This document shows, piece by piece, positions 36,147-44,636 of a DNA stretch of 64,000 nucleotides. Position 1 is the first letter of the stretch. Every line of letters starts with the position of its first letter. Location: NCBI RefSeq assembly GCF_004145405.1, contig NZ_SELQ01000002.1:496001-560000 (forward strand), written 5' to 3'. The DNA comes from Salipiger sp. IMCC34102 (GTDB lineage Bacteria > Pseudomonadota > Alphaproteobacteria > Rhodobacterales > Rhodobacteraceae). Below the pieces are notes generated by a model, which was not told where the DNA came from, searched no databases, and saw only the letters and a list, made by a program, of their open reading frames with translations. A program made the translations under genes and the position numbers.

Positions 36147-37241
36147 CTAGTCACCCGCGCGCTCCGACGGAACCTGTTTCTTGAGTGCCGCGACGTCGTC
36201 GAGCGCAGCGGGCAAGCGGCGGATCGCCTTCTCGCGGACGCGGTGGGCGGGCATCTCGAGCGCGGGAGAGCCCATCATGAAGGACCCGTCGGGGGCGTCG
36301 ACGAACAGGTTCGTCCCGCCGCCCAGCACCACGTCGTTGCCGATGGTGACGTGATCGCGGGTGCCGACCTTGCCCCCCAGCACGCAGCGGTCCCCGATGG
36401 TGGTGGAGCCCGCGACGCCGACCTGGCCGCACAGCAAGGTGTCCTCGCCGATCTGGCAGTTGTGCCCGACCATGACGATACTGTCGATCTTGGTGCCGCG
36501 TCCGACCCGGGTCGGCTGGATCGTGCCCGCATCGACGCAAGAGTTCGCGCCGACCTCGACGTCGTCGCCGAAGATCACGCCGCCCAAGCTGTGGATCCGG
36601 TGGCGGTACCCGTCCTCGGGCGGCTCCATCCGGGTGCGGCCCATGGACTGGTAGGCGCGTTCCTCGTTCGACAGGCCCGCGGTTGTGTAGGAGAATCCGT
36701 CCGCGCCCACCGAGGCATTGGGTTGCAGGATCACGCCGTTGCCGAACCAGCAGTTGCGACCCACGCGCGATCCCGCGTGAAGCCAGCAGTTCCGGCCCAG
36801 CGTGCTGCCATGCCCGACCGAGACATGTGCCTCCACGATGGAACCGTCGCCGATCGTCACCTGCGCCCCCAGCACCACGAAGGGCCCGATCGAGACATCC
36901 GCGCCGATGTGCGCGGACGGGTCGATCACGGCGGTCGGATGCACGCCGGTCGGCGCCGGCCGCGGGTCGAAGGCCTGCGTCAGGTGGGCCATCGCAAGCC
37001 GCGCCCGCGGGACACGTATCGCGGCCTCGAGCCCCATGTCTTCCCAGTCGGCCCCGTCCCAGACGATGGCGGCGCGGGCGGTGCTTGCGCGCAGCGCATC
37101 GGCGTAGTCCTTGCTCATGGCAAGGGCGAGGTCGTCCACGCCGGCCGCCGCCGGGGCCGCGGGGCGCGTCACGCGCAAACTCTGGTCACCGAAGGCTTGC
37201 GTGCCGAGGGCCTCGGCGATTTCCGCGATGGTAAAGGACAT
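36147..37241 (-). CDS. lpxD: UDP-3-O-acylglucosamine N-acyltransferase
   Basis: Third enzyme of lipid A synthesis: adds the amide-linked 3-hydroxyacyl chain. The 364-residue protein has an N-terminal uridine-binding domain (about 1-100) and a long left-handed beta-helix (about 110-330) with hexapeptide repeats. Signatures are ILQPNASVGADGFSY and IVMVGHNCQIGEDTLL with the catalytic His, then CGQVGVAGS. The start at ATG 37241 gives MSFTIAEIAEALG. Most relatives keep lpxD between ompH/bamA and fabZ; this copy is 28 kb away, followed by an ACP and a ketoacyl synthase. The L,D-transpeptidase gene ends 35 bases upstream on the same strand. Confidence 0.95.
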   Translation of the reverse strand: MSFTIAEIAEALGTQAFGDQSLRVTRPAAPAAAGVDDLALAMSKDYADALRASTARAAIVWDGADWEDMGLEAAIRVPRARLAMAHLTQAFDPRPAPTGVHPTAVIDPSAHIGADVSIGPFVVLGAQVTIGDGSIVEAHVSVGHGSTLGRNCWLHAGSRVGRNCWFGNGVILQPNASVGADGFSYTTAGLSNEERAYQSMGRTRMEPPEDGYRHRIHSLGGVIFGDDVEVGANSCVDAGTIQPTRVGRGTKIDSIVMVGHNCQIGEDTLLCGQVGVAGSTTIGDRCVLGGKVGTRDHVTIGNDVVLGGGTNLFVDAPDGSFMMGSPALEMPAHRVREKAIRRLPAALDDVAALKKQVPSERAGD

Positions 37242-37276
37242 GGGATCTGGCTCCGGACGTTCAGGTCCGGACATTT

Positions 37277-38899
37277 CTACCCCTGCACGGCCCGGACGGC
37301 CACCCCTGCCTGCGACAGCGCCTTCCAGATCTCGGCGTCACGGCCATAGATATCCTCGCGGAACTGGAGGCTGCCCGTCACGTGGGTGAAGGCCGTGCGG
37401 TAGACGATATGGACCGGCACCGGTTCGTCGAGCGACACGCGGGCCTCGGATCCGGTGCGCAGGCGCGACTGGAAGAAGGCCTCGGGATCGCTTTCCTGAC
37501 GGGCCAGCAGTGCGTAGGCGAAGTCGAAAGGATCGTTCAACCGGATGCAGCCGTGGCTGAACGCCCGGACCGAGCGGTCGAAGAGGCTCTTGGACGGGGT
37601 GTCGTGCAGGTAGATGTTGTACTGGTTGGGGAACATGAACTTCACCAGTCCAAGCGCGTTGCGCGGACCCGGTCCCTGCCGCATCGAGTAGGGGAAGGTG
37701 CGGGCATTGTAGGCATTCGCGTTCACGGACCCGCGCGAAACGACGCGTCCCGACCGGTCGGTCACGTCGAGGTGGCTGACGGCACCCGCGTTGCGCTGCA
37801 GCTGTGGCAGGTACTCGTTCACCACGATGGAACGCGGGACGTACCAGCTGGGATTGATGACCATGTACTCCATCACGTCCGAGAACTCGGGCGTGCGCCG
37901 GTCCATGTCCCGGGCCCCGATGACCGAACGGGTCGAGAAGGTCGTGCGGTCGTTGTCGACGATGGCCGCGGTGAAATCAGTGAGGTTCACCCAGATGTGG
38001 CGCGCCCCACGGGGACGGTTGATCCAGCGCTCGCGTTCCATCGCGACGACGACGGCCTGCATCCGGCGCTCGAGCGGTTCATTGATCGCGGCCATCGTGC
38101 TTTCGCCGGCGACACCGTCGACCTGCAGGCCGTGGGCCTGCTGGAACTTCTGCACCCCGGCCTGGACCGCGGCGTCATAGGTCTGGGTGGCCGTGCGGCC
38201 CATGTGACCCATCGCGATGAGCCTGTCGCGCAGGGCCACGACCGCCGCGCCGGTCGAACCGGGCGCCATGCTGCTGACGGGCACGGTCGGCCCGTAGCCG
38301 CCCTGGGCGAGCAACCGCTCCATCCGCAGCTTCTCGGCCATCAGGCGACCGTATTCCGGGCTGCTGGGCGGCAGGGACCGCAGGAACCCCGCGGGATTCG
38401 ACTTGAGGAAGGCCGCCAGCGTCGACTGCGGTGCGCGCAGCGGCACCTCGCGCTTGATGAGCGGCACGACATTCGACGGCGTCAGCACGCCGGTCTGGAT
38501 GTCGCGGGCATACTGAAGGAACGTCCGGCTCAGCTTCACCTCCATCGCGCCCTGCTGGGCAGGCGTGGCGGCGGCGCGCAGTTCGGCCATCAACGTGTCG
38601 GGATCGTAGCGGCCCGCGGGAAGCCCGTGGGCCGGAGCCTCGGCCAGGGCCGACAGGAGGGCGTTGCGCCGGTTGCGCGCAGTGGAATCGGATCCGGTCC
38701 AGATTCCCTCGAACTCGCGGCCGCGATAGAACGCCGCCAACACGTCGTCACGCGCGGCCGATTCGGCCACGGCCTGGCGGAACGCGGTCACCTGGGCCGA
38801 TCCCGGCGTGGCCCAGAAAAGCGGTGCAAGCACGAAGGCCAGCAGAACGAGGAACCGCCCCCCGAAGGGCGCGAACTGGCGGATGAGGATGGTGGACAT
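37277..38899 (-). CDS. L,D-transpeptidase of the YcbB (LdtD) type
   Basis: A 540-residue exported enzyme that makes 3-3 (meso-Dap to meso-Dap) cross-links in peptidoglycan. After a signal or anchor segment (LVLLAFVLAPLFWATPGSAQ) it has a scaffold domain, a PG_binding_1-like segment (GVQKFQQAHGLQVDGVAGEST) and a YkuD catalytic domain with IYLHDTPSKSLFDRSVRAFS and SHGCIRL at about 448-454, where Cys451 is the nucleophile. The start is ATG 38899. It is divergent from a DUF882/MepK-like peptidase that could cut the same cross-links, and it is the first gene of a likely operon with lpxD, an ACP and a ketoacyl synthase. Confidence 0.93.
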   Translation of the reverse strand: MSTILIRQFAPFGGRFLVLLAFVLAPLFWATPGSAQVTAFRQAVAESAARDDVLAAFYRGREFEGIWTGSDSTARNRRNALLSALAEAPAHGLPAGRYDPDTLMAELRAAATPAQQGAMEVKLSRTFLQYARDIQTGVLTPSNVVPLIKREVPLRAPQSTLAAFLKSNPAGFLRSLPPSSPEYGRLMAEKLRMERLLAQGGYGPTVPVSSMAPGSTGAAVVALRDRLIAMGHMGRTATQTYDAAVQAGVQKFQQAHGLQVDGVAGESTMAAINEPLERRMQAVVVAMERERWINRPRGARHIWVNLTDFTAAIVDNDRTTFSTRSVIGARDMDRRTPEFSDVMEYMVINPSWYVPRSIVVNEYLPQLQRNAGAVSHLDVTDRSGRVVSRGSVNANAYNARTFPYSMRQGPGPRNALGLVKFMFPNQYNIYLHDTPSKSLFDRSVRAFSHGCIRLNDPFDFAYALLARQESDPEAFFQSRLRTGSEARVSLDEPVPVHIVYRTAFTHVTGSLQFREDIYGRDAEIWKALSQAGVAVRAVQG

Positions 38900-39227
38900 C
38901 GGAAACGAACCTCGCCTGGTTGAAGAACACCCTTGTCGGCAAGGGACATTACGCCCCTTCATTTGAGGCCGAGCTCGCCAGGGTGTCCATCGCTCGCGTG
39001 GCGCCATGGGCGACTTTACGCCCGGCCTGTGACATCCCTGCCCGGTTCCGCCCTGACGGGATCACACGAAACCGTGCGCAAAAACCTGCCGATTTTCGAA
39101 CTTTTCAGGGAACAAAATCGCAACCGGGTTGGTCGGGGCCCTTCGATGTGTCAAAAGAAGTAACGGAACAGAGCGCGGTAGCCCGGATCAACCAGGCATC
39201 GCGACAGGCACAGGAAATGGGACAGGT
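38900..39227. other. Divergent promoter region between L,D-transpeptidase and MepK-like genes
   Basis: A 328-base gap with no credible gene. It must contain the promoters for both divergent cell-wall genes. I see no strong hairpin and no repeat copy. A few GGAAC boxes occur (for example near 39108), but none has a well-spaced GTT partner, so I do not call an EcfG-type promoter. Confidence 0.4.
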
Positions 39228-39797
39228 ATGGCACTGATAGGCTCTACGGGCATGACCCGGCGCGGACTCTTGGGCGCATTCGCGGCAACGGCGCTGACTG
39301 CGGCACCAACGTATTCGAATGCGGCCGGGTTCCTTCGTGGAAGTGGCGACGTGCGTCGCATCCGCATGTATTCGGGTCGCACCGGCGAACGGCTGGACAC
39401 CATCTACTGGATCGACGGCGAATACGTCGGAGAGGCACTGGCAGAAATCAACATCTTCATGCGCGACTGGCGCAACAACAAGGTCGCCAACATCGACAAC
39501 CGCACCGTCGACATCATGGCCGCCGCCCACCGTCTTCTGGACGTGAGCGAACCCTACATGCTGATCTCCGGCTACCGTTCGCCCGAGACGAACAACATGC
39601 TGCGCGCGCGCTCCTCCGGGGTCGCCAAGAGCTCCCTGCACCTCAAGGGTCAGGCCGCCGACCTTCGCCTCGACAGCCGTTCGGTCAACCAGATGGCACA
39701 GGCCGCCTCGTCCTGTGCGGCTGGTGGCGTCGGTCGTTACACCGGCTCGAACTTCGTGCACATGGATTGCGGCAACGTCCGGTCCTGGGGTAGCTGA
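39228..39797 (+). CDS. DUF882/MepK-like peptidoglycan endopeptidase, Tat-exported
   Basis: A 189-residue protein with a twin-arginine signal (MTRRGLLGAFAATALTAAP from residue 9) and an M15-type peptidase domain (DUF882, YcbK/MepK family). Zinc ligands are visible as His138 and Asp145 in SLHLKGQAADLRL and His178 in NFVHMDCG, with ISGYRSPETNNMLRARS just before. E. coli MepK hydrolyses 3-3 cross-links, and there too its gene adjoins the ldtD (ycbB) gene. The start at ATG 39228 is preferred; the ATG at 39252 would also give a complete Tat signal. Confidence 0.9.
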   Translation: MALIGSTGMTRRGLLGAFAATALTAAPTYSNAAGFLRGSGDVRRIRMYSGRTGERLDTIYWIDGEYVGEALAEINIFMRDWRNNKVANIDNRTVDIMAAAHRLLDVSEPYMLISGYRSPETNNMLRARSSGVAKSSLHLKGQAADLRLDSRSVNQMAQAASSCAAGGVGRYTGSNFVHMDCGNVRSWGS

Positions 39798-39830
39798 TCC
39801 CGCCGCGGCGGTTCCGATCGGTCCTGGATG

Positions 39831-39854
39831 AAAAGCGCCTTCGGGCGCTTTTTT
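39831..39854 (+). terminator. Terminator with UUCG tetraloop after the DUF882 gene
   Basis: AAAAGCGCC at 39831-39839 and GGCGCTTTT at 39844-39852 form a 9-bp stem around a TTCG loop, followed by further T residues. It lies 33 bases after the stop and about 45 bases before a tRNA gene. Confidence 0.93.
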
Positions 39855-39897
39855 CGTCTCTTGCCCAGCCCCGCGCCCCGGTGTAGCAGAGACGGGC

Positions 39898-39971
39898 GCG
39901 GGTATGGTGAAAAGGTATCACGAAAGCTTCCCAAGCTTCAGTTACGGGTTCGATTCCCGTTACCCGCTCCA
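39898..39971 (+). tRNA. tRNA-Gly (anticodon CCC)
   Basis: A complete 74-base cloverleaf including an encoded CCA. The acceptor arms GCGGGTA (39898-39904) and TACCCGC (39961-39967) pair fully. The D stem is GTGA/TCAC, and the T arm is ACGGG-TTCGATT-CCCGT. The anticodon loop TTCCCAA places CCC at 39930-39932, which reads GGG glycine codons. The anticodon stem AAAGC/GCTTC has four pairs plus an A-C mismatch at the outer position (27-43). Confidence 0.95.
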
Positions 39972-39995
39972 GAATTCACCGCAGGAGCTTCCCCC

Positions 39996-40343
39996 ATGAC
40001 CATCACGCGGATCGACTGCGGTCCTCGCATGTCCCAAGCCGTCGTCCACAACGGCATCGCCTATCTCGCAGGCCAGGTCGGCGCACCGGGCGAAGACGCG
40101 ACCGCCCAGACGAAAGCCATCCTGGCGAAGATCGACGATCTGCTGTTGCGTGCGGGCACCGACAAGACGAACCTGCTGACGGCCCAGGTCTGGGTCGCGG
40201 ACATCGCGCGCGACTTCGCCCCGATGAACGAGGTCTGGGATGCCTGGGTCGCCGAAGGTCACGCCCCCGCGCGCTGGACCGGCGAAGCGCTTCTGGCCAC
40301 GCCCGATCACCGGGTCGAGATCATCGTCACCGCCGCCGTCTGA
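39996..40343 (+). CDS. RidA family protein
   Basis: A 115-residue Rid-family protein. RidA enzymes hydrolyse reactive enamine/imine intermediates, and many small paralogues are uncharacterised. The sequence keeps MSQAVVHNGIAYLAGQVG, the TAQVWVADIARDFAPMNEVWDAWV helix region, and PARWTGEALLATPDHRVEI with the Arg used for substrate carboxylate binding in the family. The start at ATG 39996 has AGGAG upstream. The stop overlaps the start of the next gene by one base (TGATG). Confidence 0.92.
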   Translation: MTITRIDCGPRMSQAVVHNGIAYLAGQVGAPGEDATAQTKAILAKIDDLLLRAGTDKTNLLTAQVWVADIARDFAPMNEVWDAWVAEGHAPARWTGEALLATPDHRVEIIVTAAV

Positions 40344-40807
40344 TGGATATTCCCTTCCTGACGCCGCTCGACGCCGATCAACTGCGCGGTGTCGGCATCC
40401 CCGACCCCTGGCGCTTCGGCATGGCCGACCAGGTCCGGTTCGGAGAGATCGACGCGCTGCAGCACGTGAACAACGCCGTCTACCTCAAGTGGTTCGAGAA
40501 TCTGCGGATCCTCTATTTCCAGCAGTTCACCCTCTGGAACGAAGGGGAACGGCCCCGGATCGTGCTTCGCGCCGTCGATCTGGACTACCGGGGCGAGGTG
40601 AAGCTGACCGAGCGCTACATCCTCACCGGTCGGACCATGAAGATGGGGAACAGCAGCTTCACGATGCAATACGGCGTCTGGGTCGGTGACCGGCTGACCA
40701 CGGTGAGCCATGCCACCATCGTGATGCTGAACGCAGACAACACCAAGCGCACCATCCCCGACAGCCTGCGCGAGGAGATGCGCCGCATCGACGGCGCCGA
40801 GGGCTGA
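40343..40807 (+). CDS. Acyl-CoA thioesterase, hot-dog fold
   Basis: A 154-residue 4HBT-like protein. The motif DQVRFGEIDALQHVNNAVYLKWFE contains the Asp-x-x-x-His-x-Asn arrangement of the 4-hydroxybenzoyl-CoA thioesterase family. YRGEVKLTERYILTGRTMKMG is the usual continuing strand. The substrate is unknown. It is coupled to the RidA gene by a one-base overlap and ends seven bases before the convergent pgi stop. Confidence 0.88.
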   Translation: MDIPFLTPLDADQLRGVGIPDPWRFGMADQVRFGEIDALQHVNNAVYLKWFENLRILYFQQFTLWNEGERPRIVLRAVDLDYRGEVKLTERYILTGRTMKMGNSSFTMQYGVWVGDRLTTVSHATIVMLNADNTKRTIPDSLREEMRRIDGAEG

Positions 40808-40814
40808 ACGGGGG

Positions 40815-42413
40815 CTAGAGCCCCTGCGCCTGCAACGCCTCGACCAGCGCCGCGGTCGACCCGTCCTTGCCCGCGGCCTCGGCCTTGCCTTCGACAACCG
40901 GTTGCAACGAGGTCGCAAGTTCCTTGCCCAGTTCCACGCCCCACTGGTCGTAGGAGTTGATGCCCAGCACCACCCCTTCGACGAAGACGCGGTGCTCGTA
41001 GAGCGCCACGATCATCCCCAGAACCTCCGGCGTGAGCTTGGGGTATGTCAGCGTCGTCGAGGGCCGGTTGCCGGGAAAAACCCGGTGGCGGGCCTGTCGT
41101 TCCAACTCGTCACCTTCGAACTTGCCCGCGAGCTTGCCGCGCGCTTCGTCGAGGTCGCGGCCTTTCATCAACGCCTCCGACTGGGCGAGACAATTGGCGA
41201 CCAGAAGCTGGTGCTGGTGATGGAGCGCGTCGTCATGGCCGCGGGCCGCGACCATGAACTCGCAGGGGATCACGCGCGTGCCCTGGTGGATCAACTGGTA
41301 GAAGGCGTGCTGGCCGTTCGTCCCCGGCTCGCCCCAGACGACGGGACCGGAATTCGTGGGCAGGTCCTTGCCGTCCATGCTGACGCCCTTGCCGTTGCTC
41401 TCCATCTCCAACTGCTGAAGATAGGCCGGCAACCGGGCGAGGTTGTTGTCGTACGGAAGGACCGCCCGGGTGGCGTAGCCGCAAACCTGGTTGTGCCACA
41501 GGCCCACGAGCGCCAGCAGCGCGGGCAGGTTCTGCGCCCAGGGCGCGTCGCGGAAGTGGGTGTCCATCGCCTGGCCGCCACGCAGGAAGCTGCGGAAGTT
41601 GTCCGGGCCGATGGCGATCATCAGCGACAGGCCGATCGGCCCCCACATCGAATAGCGCCCACCGACCCAATCCGCGAAGCCGAAGACCCGGTCCTCCGCG
41701 ATGCCAAACTCAGCCGTCTTTTCGGCAGCGGTGGAGAGGGCCGCGAACTGCGCGCCGGTGTCCTTGACCGACGCCGACATCCAGTCCTTCGCCGTCTGCG
41801 CGTTGGTCATCGTCTCGATCGTGGTGAAGGTCTTGGAGGCGACGATGACCAGCGTCGTCGCAGGGTCGCAGGCGGCCAGCGTCTGGCCGATGTCGGCGGG
41901 ATCCACGTTCGAGACGAAATGACAGCGCGGCCCGTCGTGGTAAGGTGCCAGTGCTTTCACGGCCATCGCGGGGCCAAGGTCCGACCCGCCGATACCGATG
42001 TTGACGACATCGGTGATCCGCCCCCCCTGCCCTTCGAAGCTGCCGTCGCGCACGGAAGTGGCGAAAGCTTCCATCCGGTCCAGCGTCTCGCGCACCTGTT
42101 GCATCACATCCGCGCCGTCCACCGTCACGGCGTCCCCGTCGAGGTTGCGCAGCGCCGTGTGCAGCACGGCCCGGCCTTCGGTTTCGTTGATCGGCTGGCC
42201 CCCGAACATCGCGGCGCGCCGCTCGGCCACGCCGCGCTTGTGCAGAAGCTCGATCAGCAACTCACGGGCGCGGGTGTCGATATTGGTCTTCGCGTAGTCG
42301 AACCGCATCTCGCCCAGGGTCGCGCTGAAATCCGCGGCCCGGTCGGCGTCCAGGATCGTCTCGAACCGGCGATCGCGGGTGTTGGCGTGGTGTTGCTTGA
42401 GGTTTTCGAACAT
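40815..42413 (-). CDS. pgi: Glucose-6-phosphate isomerase
   Basis: Interconverts glucose 6-phosphate and fructose 6-phosphate. The 532-residue protein shows [16 protein letters not shown], the phosphate-binding [33 protein letters not shown] and [14 protein letters not shown], all PGI signatures. The start ATG 42413 gives [12 protein letters not shown] and is four bases after the pgl stop. With pgl and zwf upstream on the same strand it forms the entry to the Entner-Doudoroff route, the main glucose pathway in roseobacters. Confidence 0.97.
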   Translation of the reverse strand: MFENLKQHHANTRDRRFETILDADRAADFSATLGEMRFDYAKTNIDTRARELLIELLHKRGVAERRAAMFGGQPINETEGRAVLHTALRNLDGDAVTVDGADVMQQVRETLDRMEAFATSVRDGSFEGQGGRITDVVNIGIGGSDLGPAMAVKALAPYHDGPRCHFVSNVDPADIGQTLAACDPATTLVIVASKTFTTIETMTNAQTAKDWMSASVKDTGAQFAALSTAAEKTAEFGIAEDRVFGFADWVGGRYSMWGPIGLSLMIAIGPDNFRSFLRGGQAMDTHFRDAPWAQNLPALLALVGLWHNQVCGYATRAVLPYDNNLARLPAYLQQLEMESNGKGVSMDGKDLPTNSGPVVWGEPGTNGQHAFYQLIHQGTRVIPCEFMVAARGHDDALHHQHQLLVANCLAQSEALMKGRDLDEARGKLAGKFEGDELERQARHRVFPGNRPSTTLTYPKLTPEVLGMIVALYEHRVFVEGVVLGINSYDQWGVELGKELATSLQPVVEGKAEAAGKDGSTAALVEALQAQGL

Positions 42414-42417
42414 CGGC

Positions 42418-43089
42418 TCAGCTTTCTGCCCAGTGGACGGTGGCGCCATGCAGGATCGCGGACACGGGGGCCTTGTCCGGCGTCATCTGCGCGGCACGCT
42501 CCAGCGCCTCGCGCTTCTCGGTCCCGGTGATCAGGATATGGCGGTTCATCGCCCCGTTGAGCACCTTGGCCGACAGCGTGATCCGCGGCTCCGGTGCGCC
42601 CGGCGCGCGCATGGCCACCAGCGTCTCCTCGCCGGTGAGCGCGAGATCGAGCTGGTCGGCCTCGGGAAAGATCGAGGCGGTGTGCATATCCGCGCCCATC
42701 CCCAGCAGGCAGACCGTCAGCGGCAGATGCGCCTCCAACCCCGCCTGCAGCTCCTCCAGCCGGTCCTCCGGCCGGTCGGCGTCCGCGTAGAGCGGCACCA
42801 GCTGCGCCTCTGCCGCGCGGTCCGTGAGCAAGCGCCGCCGCAGCAGGGCGGTATTGGAACGGTCCGAGGTTTCGGGCACCCAGCGTTCGTCCGTCAGCAT
42901 CACCCGCACGCGCGACCAGTCGAGGTTCGCGGAACTGAGGTTGTCGAAGACCGGTCCGGGCGTCGTGCCGCCCGGCACCGCGAGCGATACGGTATCGTGG
43001 CTTTGCAGGTCCTGCCGCAACTCTCCGGCGATCTTGCCGGCAAGGTCGATCATCATCGCCTCGACGTCGGGGTATTCGATGAAGTCCAT
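42418..43089 (-). CDS. pgl: 6-phosphogluconolactonase
   Basis: Hydrolyses 6-phosphogluconolactone made by Zwf. The 223-residue protein has [18 protein letters not shown], the family [13 protein letters not shown] and [14 protein letters not shown] motifs of the NagB/DevB fold. It lies between zwf (four-base gap) and pgi (four-base gap), so the three genes are expressed together. Confidence 0.96.
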   Translation of the reverse strand: MDFIEYPDVEAMMIDLAGKIAGELRQDLQSHDTVSLAVPGGTTPGPVFDNLSSANLDWSRVRVMLTDERWVPETSDRSNTALLRRRLLTDRAAEAQLVPLYADADRPEDRLEELQAGLEAHLPLTVCLLGMGADMHTASIFPEADQLDLALTGEETLVAMRAPGAPEPRITLSAKVLNGAMNRHILITGTEKREALERAAQMTPDKAPVSAILHGATVHWAES

Positions 43090-43093
43090 GGTC

Positions 43094-44548
43094 CTATCCC
43101 TTGATCTCGCGCCAGCGGCGACCGTCGCGATGCATCAGCATCATCGAATCCTCCGGCCCCGCAGACCCCTGATCGTAGAGCTTGGGCACGTCGTTTCGAG
43201 CCTCCCAGCCTTCGATGATCGGATCGGTCCAGGCCCAGGCGGCCTCGACCTCGTCGCCGCGCATGAACAGGGTCTGGTTGCCGCGGATCACGTCCATGAT
43301 AAGCCGCTCGTAGGCGTCGGTGGCGCTTTCCGCGTCCTCCCCCAGCGCATCGGCGAAGGTCATGTCGAGCGGCACGTCGATCAGCCGCATGCCCCCCGGA
43401 CCGGGTTCCTTGATGGTGACCTGCAGGTCGATCCCCTCGTTGGGCTGCAGGCGGATCGCCAGGATGTTGCGGTGGCGCGCCGTGTCGCCTTCGAACATCT
43501 TGTGGCCGAGATCCTTGAAGACCACCGCGATCTCCGAGGCGCGGCCTTTCAGCTTCTTGCCGGTGCGCAGGTAGAAGGGCGTGTCGGCCCAGCGCCAGTT
43601 CGAGACGTGGCATTTCATCGCGACGAAGCTTTCGGTGAAGCTGCGCTGGTTCTCCACGTCCGCGCGGTAGCTCGGCGACTCGCCGTCCGCTTCGTACTGG
43701 CCGCGCACGATGTGGTGGCTTTCGACCGGTTGCAGCGCGCGGATCACCTTGAGCTTCTCGTCACGCACCTCGTTGGCGCCGAAGACTGAGGGCGGCTCCA
43801 TCGCGATCAGGCACAAAAGCTGCATCAGGTGGTTCTGCACCATGTCCCGCATGGCGCCGGACTTGTCATAGTAGCTGCCGCGCCCGCCGACGCCCACCGT
43901 CTCGGCCACGGTGATCTGCACGTGATCGACGTAGTGGCTGTTCCACAGCGGCTCGAAAAGCACGTTGCCGAACCGGACGGCCATGAGGTTCTGGACCGTC
44001 TCCTTGCCCAGGTAGTGGTCGATCCGGTAGATCTGCCGCTCGTCGAAATGCTCGGCCAGCGTCGCGTTGAGGGCCTGTGCGCTCGCCAGGTCCCGCCCGA
44101 AGGGCTTTTCCACGACGATGCGGCTGTCGGGGGTCGCGATGCCGTGATCGTGCAACCGCTCCGCCAGGTCCCCGAAGAGCGACGGGGCCACCGAGAAGTA
44201 GAAGGCCTGCACGACGCCGTCGCGCATCAGGTCGCGCAGGGCCGCCCAGCCATCCTCTCCCGTGGCGTCGATCGCGATGTAATGCAGCCTCTCGAGGAAC
44301 TGGTCGAGCATCTGCGTGTCGGATTTCTCCTCGCCGCCGAATTCCTCGACCGCCTCGCGCACCAGATCGCGAAAGCCCGCATCGTCCAGCTCGGACCGGG
44401 CCGCGCCGATGATGCGGCTGTCGGCGGGCATCTGACCGGTGCGGAACCGGCGGAACAGGCCCGGCAGGATCTTTCGCCGGGCAAGATCGCCGGTGCCCCC
44501 GAAGATGACCAGGTCGAAATCGTCGACGGGAATGACGCGGGATACCAT
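43094..44548 (-). CDS. zwf: Glucose-6-phosphate 1-dehydrogenase
   Basis: Oxidises glucose 6-phosphate to the lactone with NAD(P) reduction. The 484-residue protein has the nucleotide-binding FGGTGDLARRK near its start (about 16-26), the substrate motif YRIDHYLGKE with the catalytic His nearby, and VEKPFGRDL. It is the first gene of zwf-pgl-pgi. An inverted repeat of LacI-family type lies about 20 bases before the start codon, so expression probably responds to a sugar-derived signal. Confidence 0.97.
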   Translation of the reverse strand: MVSRVIPVDDFDLVIFGGTGDLARRKILPGLFRRFRTGQMPADSRIIGAARSELDDAGFRDLVREAVEEFGGEEKSDTQMLDQFLERLHYIAIDATGEDGWAALRDLMRDGVVQAFYFSVAPSLFGDLAERLHDHGIATPDSRIVVEKPFGRDLASAQALNATLAEHFDERQIYRIDHYLGKETVQNLMAVRFGNVLFEPLWNSHYVDHVQITVAETVGVGGRGSYYDKSGAMRDMVQNHLMQLLCLIAMEPPSVFGANEVRDEKLKVIRALQPVESHHIVRGQYEADGESPSYRADVENQRSFTESFVAMKCHVSNWRWADTPFYLRTGKKLKGRASEIAVVFKDLGHKMFEGDTARHRNILAIRLQPNEGIDLQVTIKEPGPGGMRLIDVPLDMTFADALGEDAESATDAYERLIMDVIRGNQTLFMRGDEVEAAWAWTDPIIEGWEARNDVPKLYDQGSAGPEDSMMLMHRDGRRWREIKG

Positions 44549-44567
44549 GTGGGCCTCACCATTGGAT

Positions 44568-44583
44568 GCGTTAGCGGTAACGC
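44568..44583 (-). promoter_or_regulatory. Candidate LacI-family operator upstream of zwf
   Basis: The arms GCGTTA and TAACGC are perfectly complementary around a 4-base centre GCGG. The core fits TTAnCGnTAA, the general pattern of LacI/GntR-type repressor sites. It lies 20-35 bases before the zwf start, where a bound repressor would block transcription or elongation. No regulator gene is nearby. Confidence 0.55.
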
Positions 44584-44636
44584 CTGCGTGTTACCCACGC
44601 GCGCGGCCAAAGTCTAGCGTCCGAAAGCGGGCTGCG

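Noticed and set aside
39100-39227. EcfG general stress promoter before the MepK-like gene
   Set aside because: GGAAC boxes are present but the following GTT is 14 bases away, not the usual 16-17, and the second box has no partner.
39898-39971. tRNA as an integration site for a genomic island
   Set aside because: No integrase lies next to it, no repeated tRNA 3' end is visible downstream, and the flanking genes are ordinary. XerD at 29.5 kb is the housekeeping recombinase.
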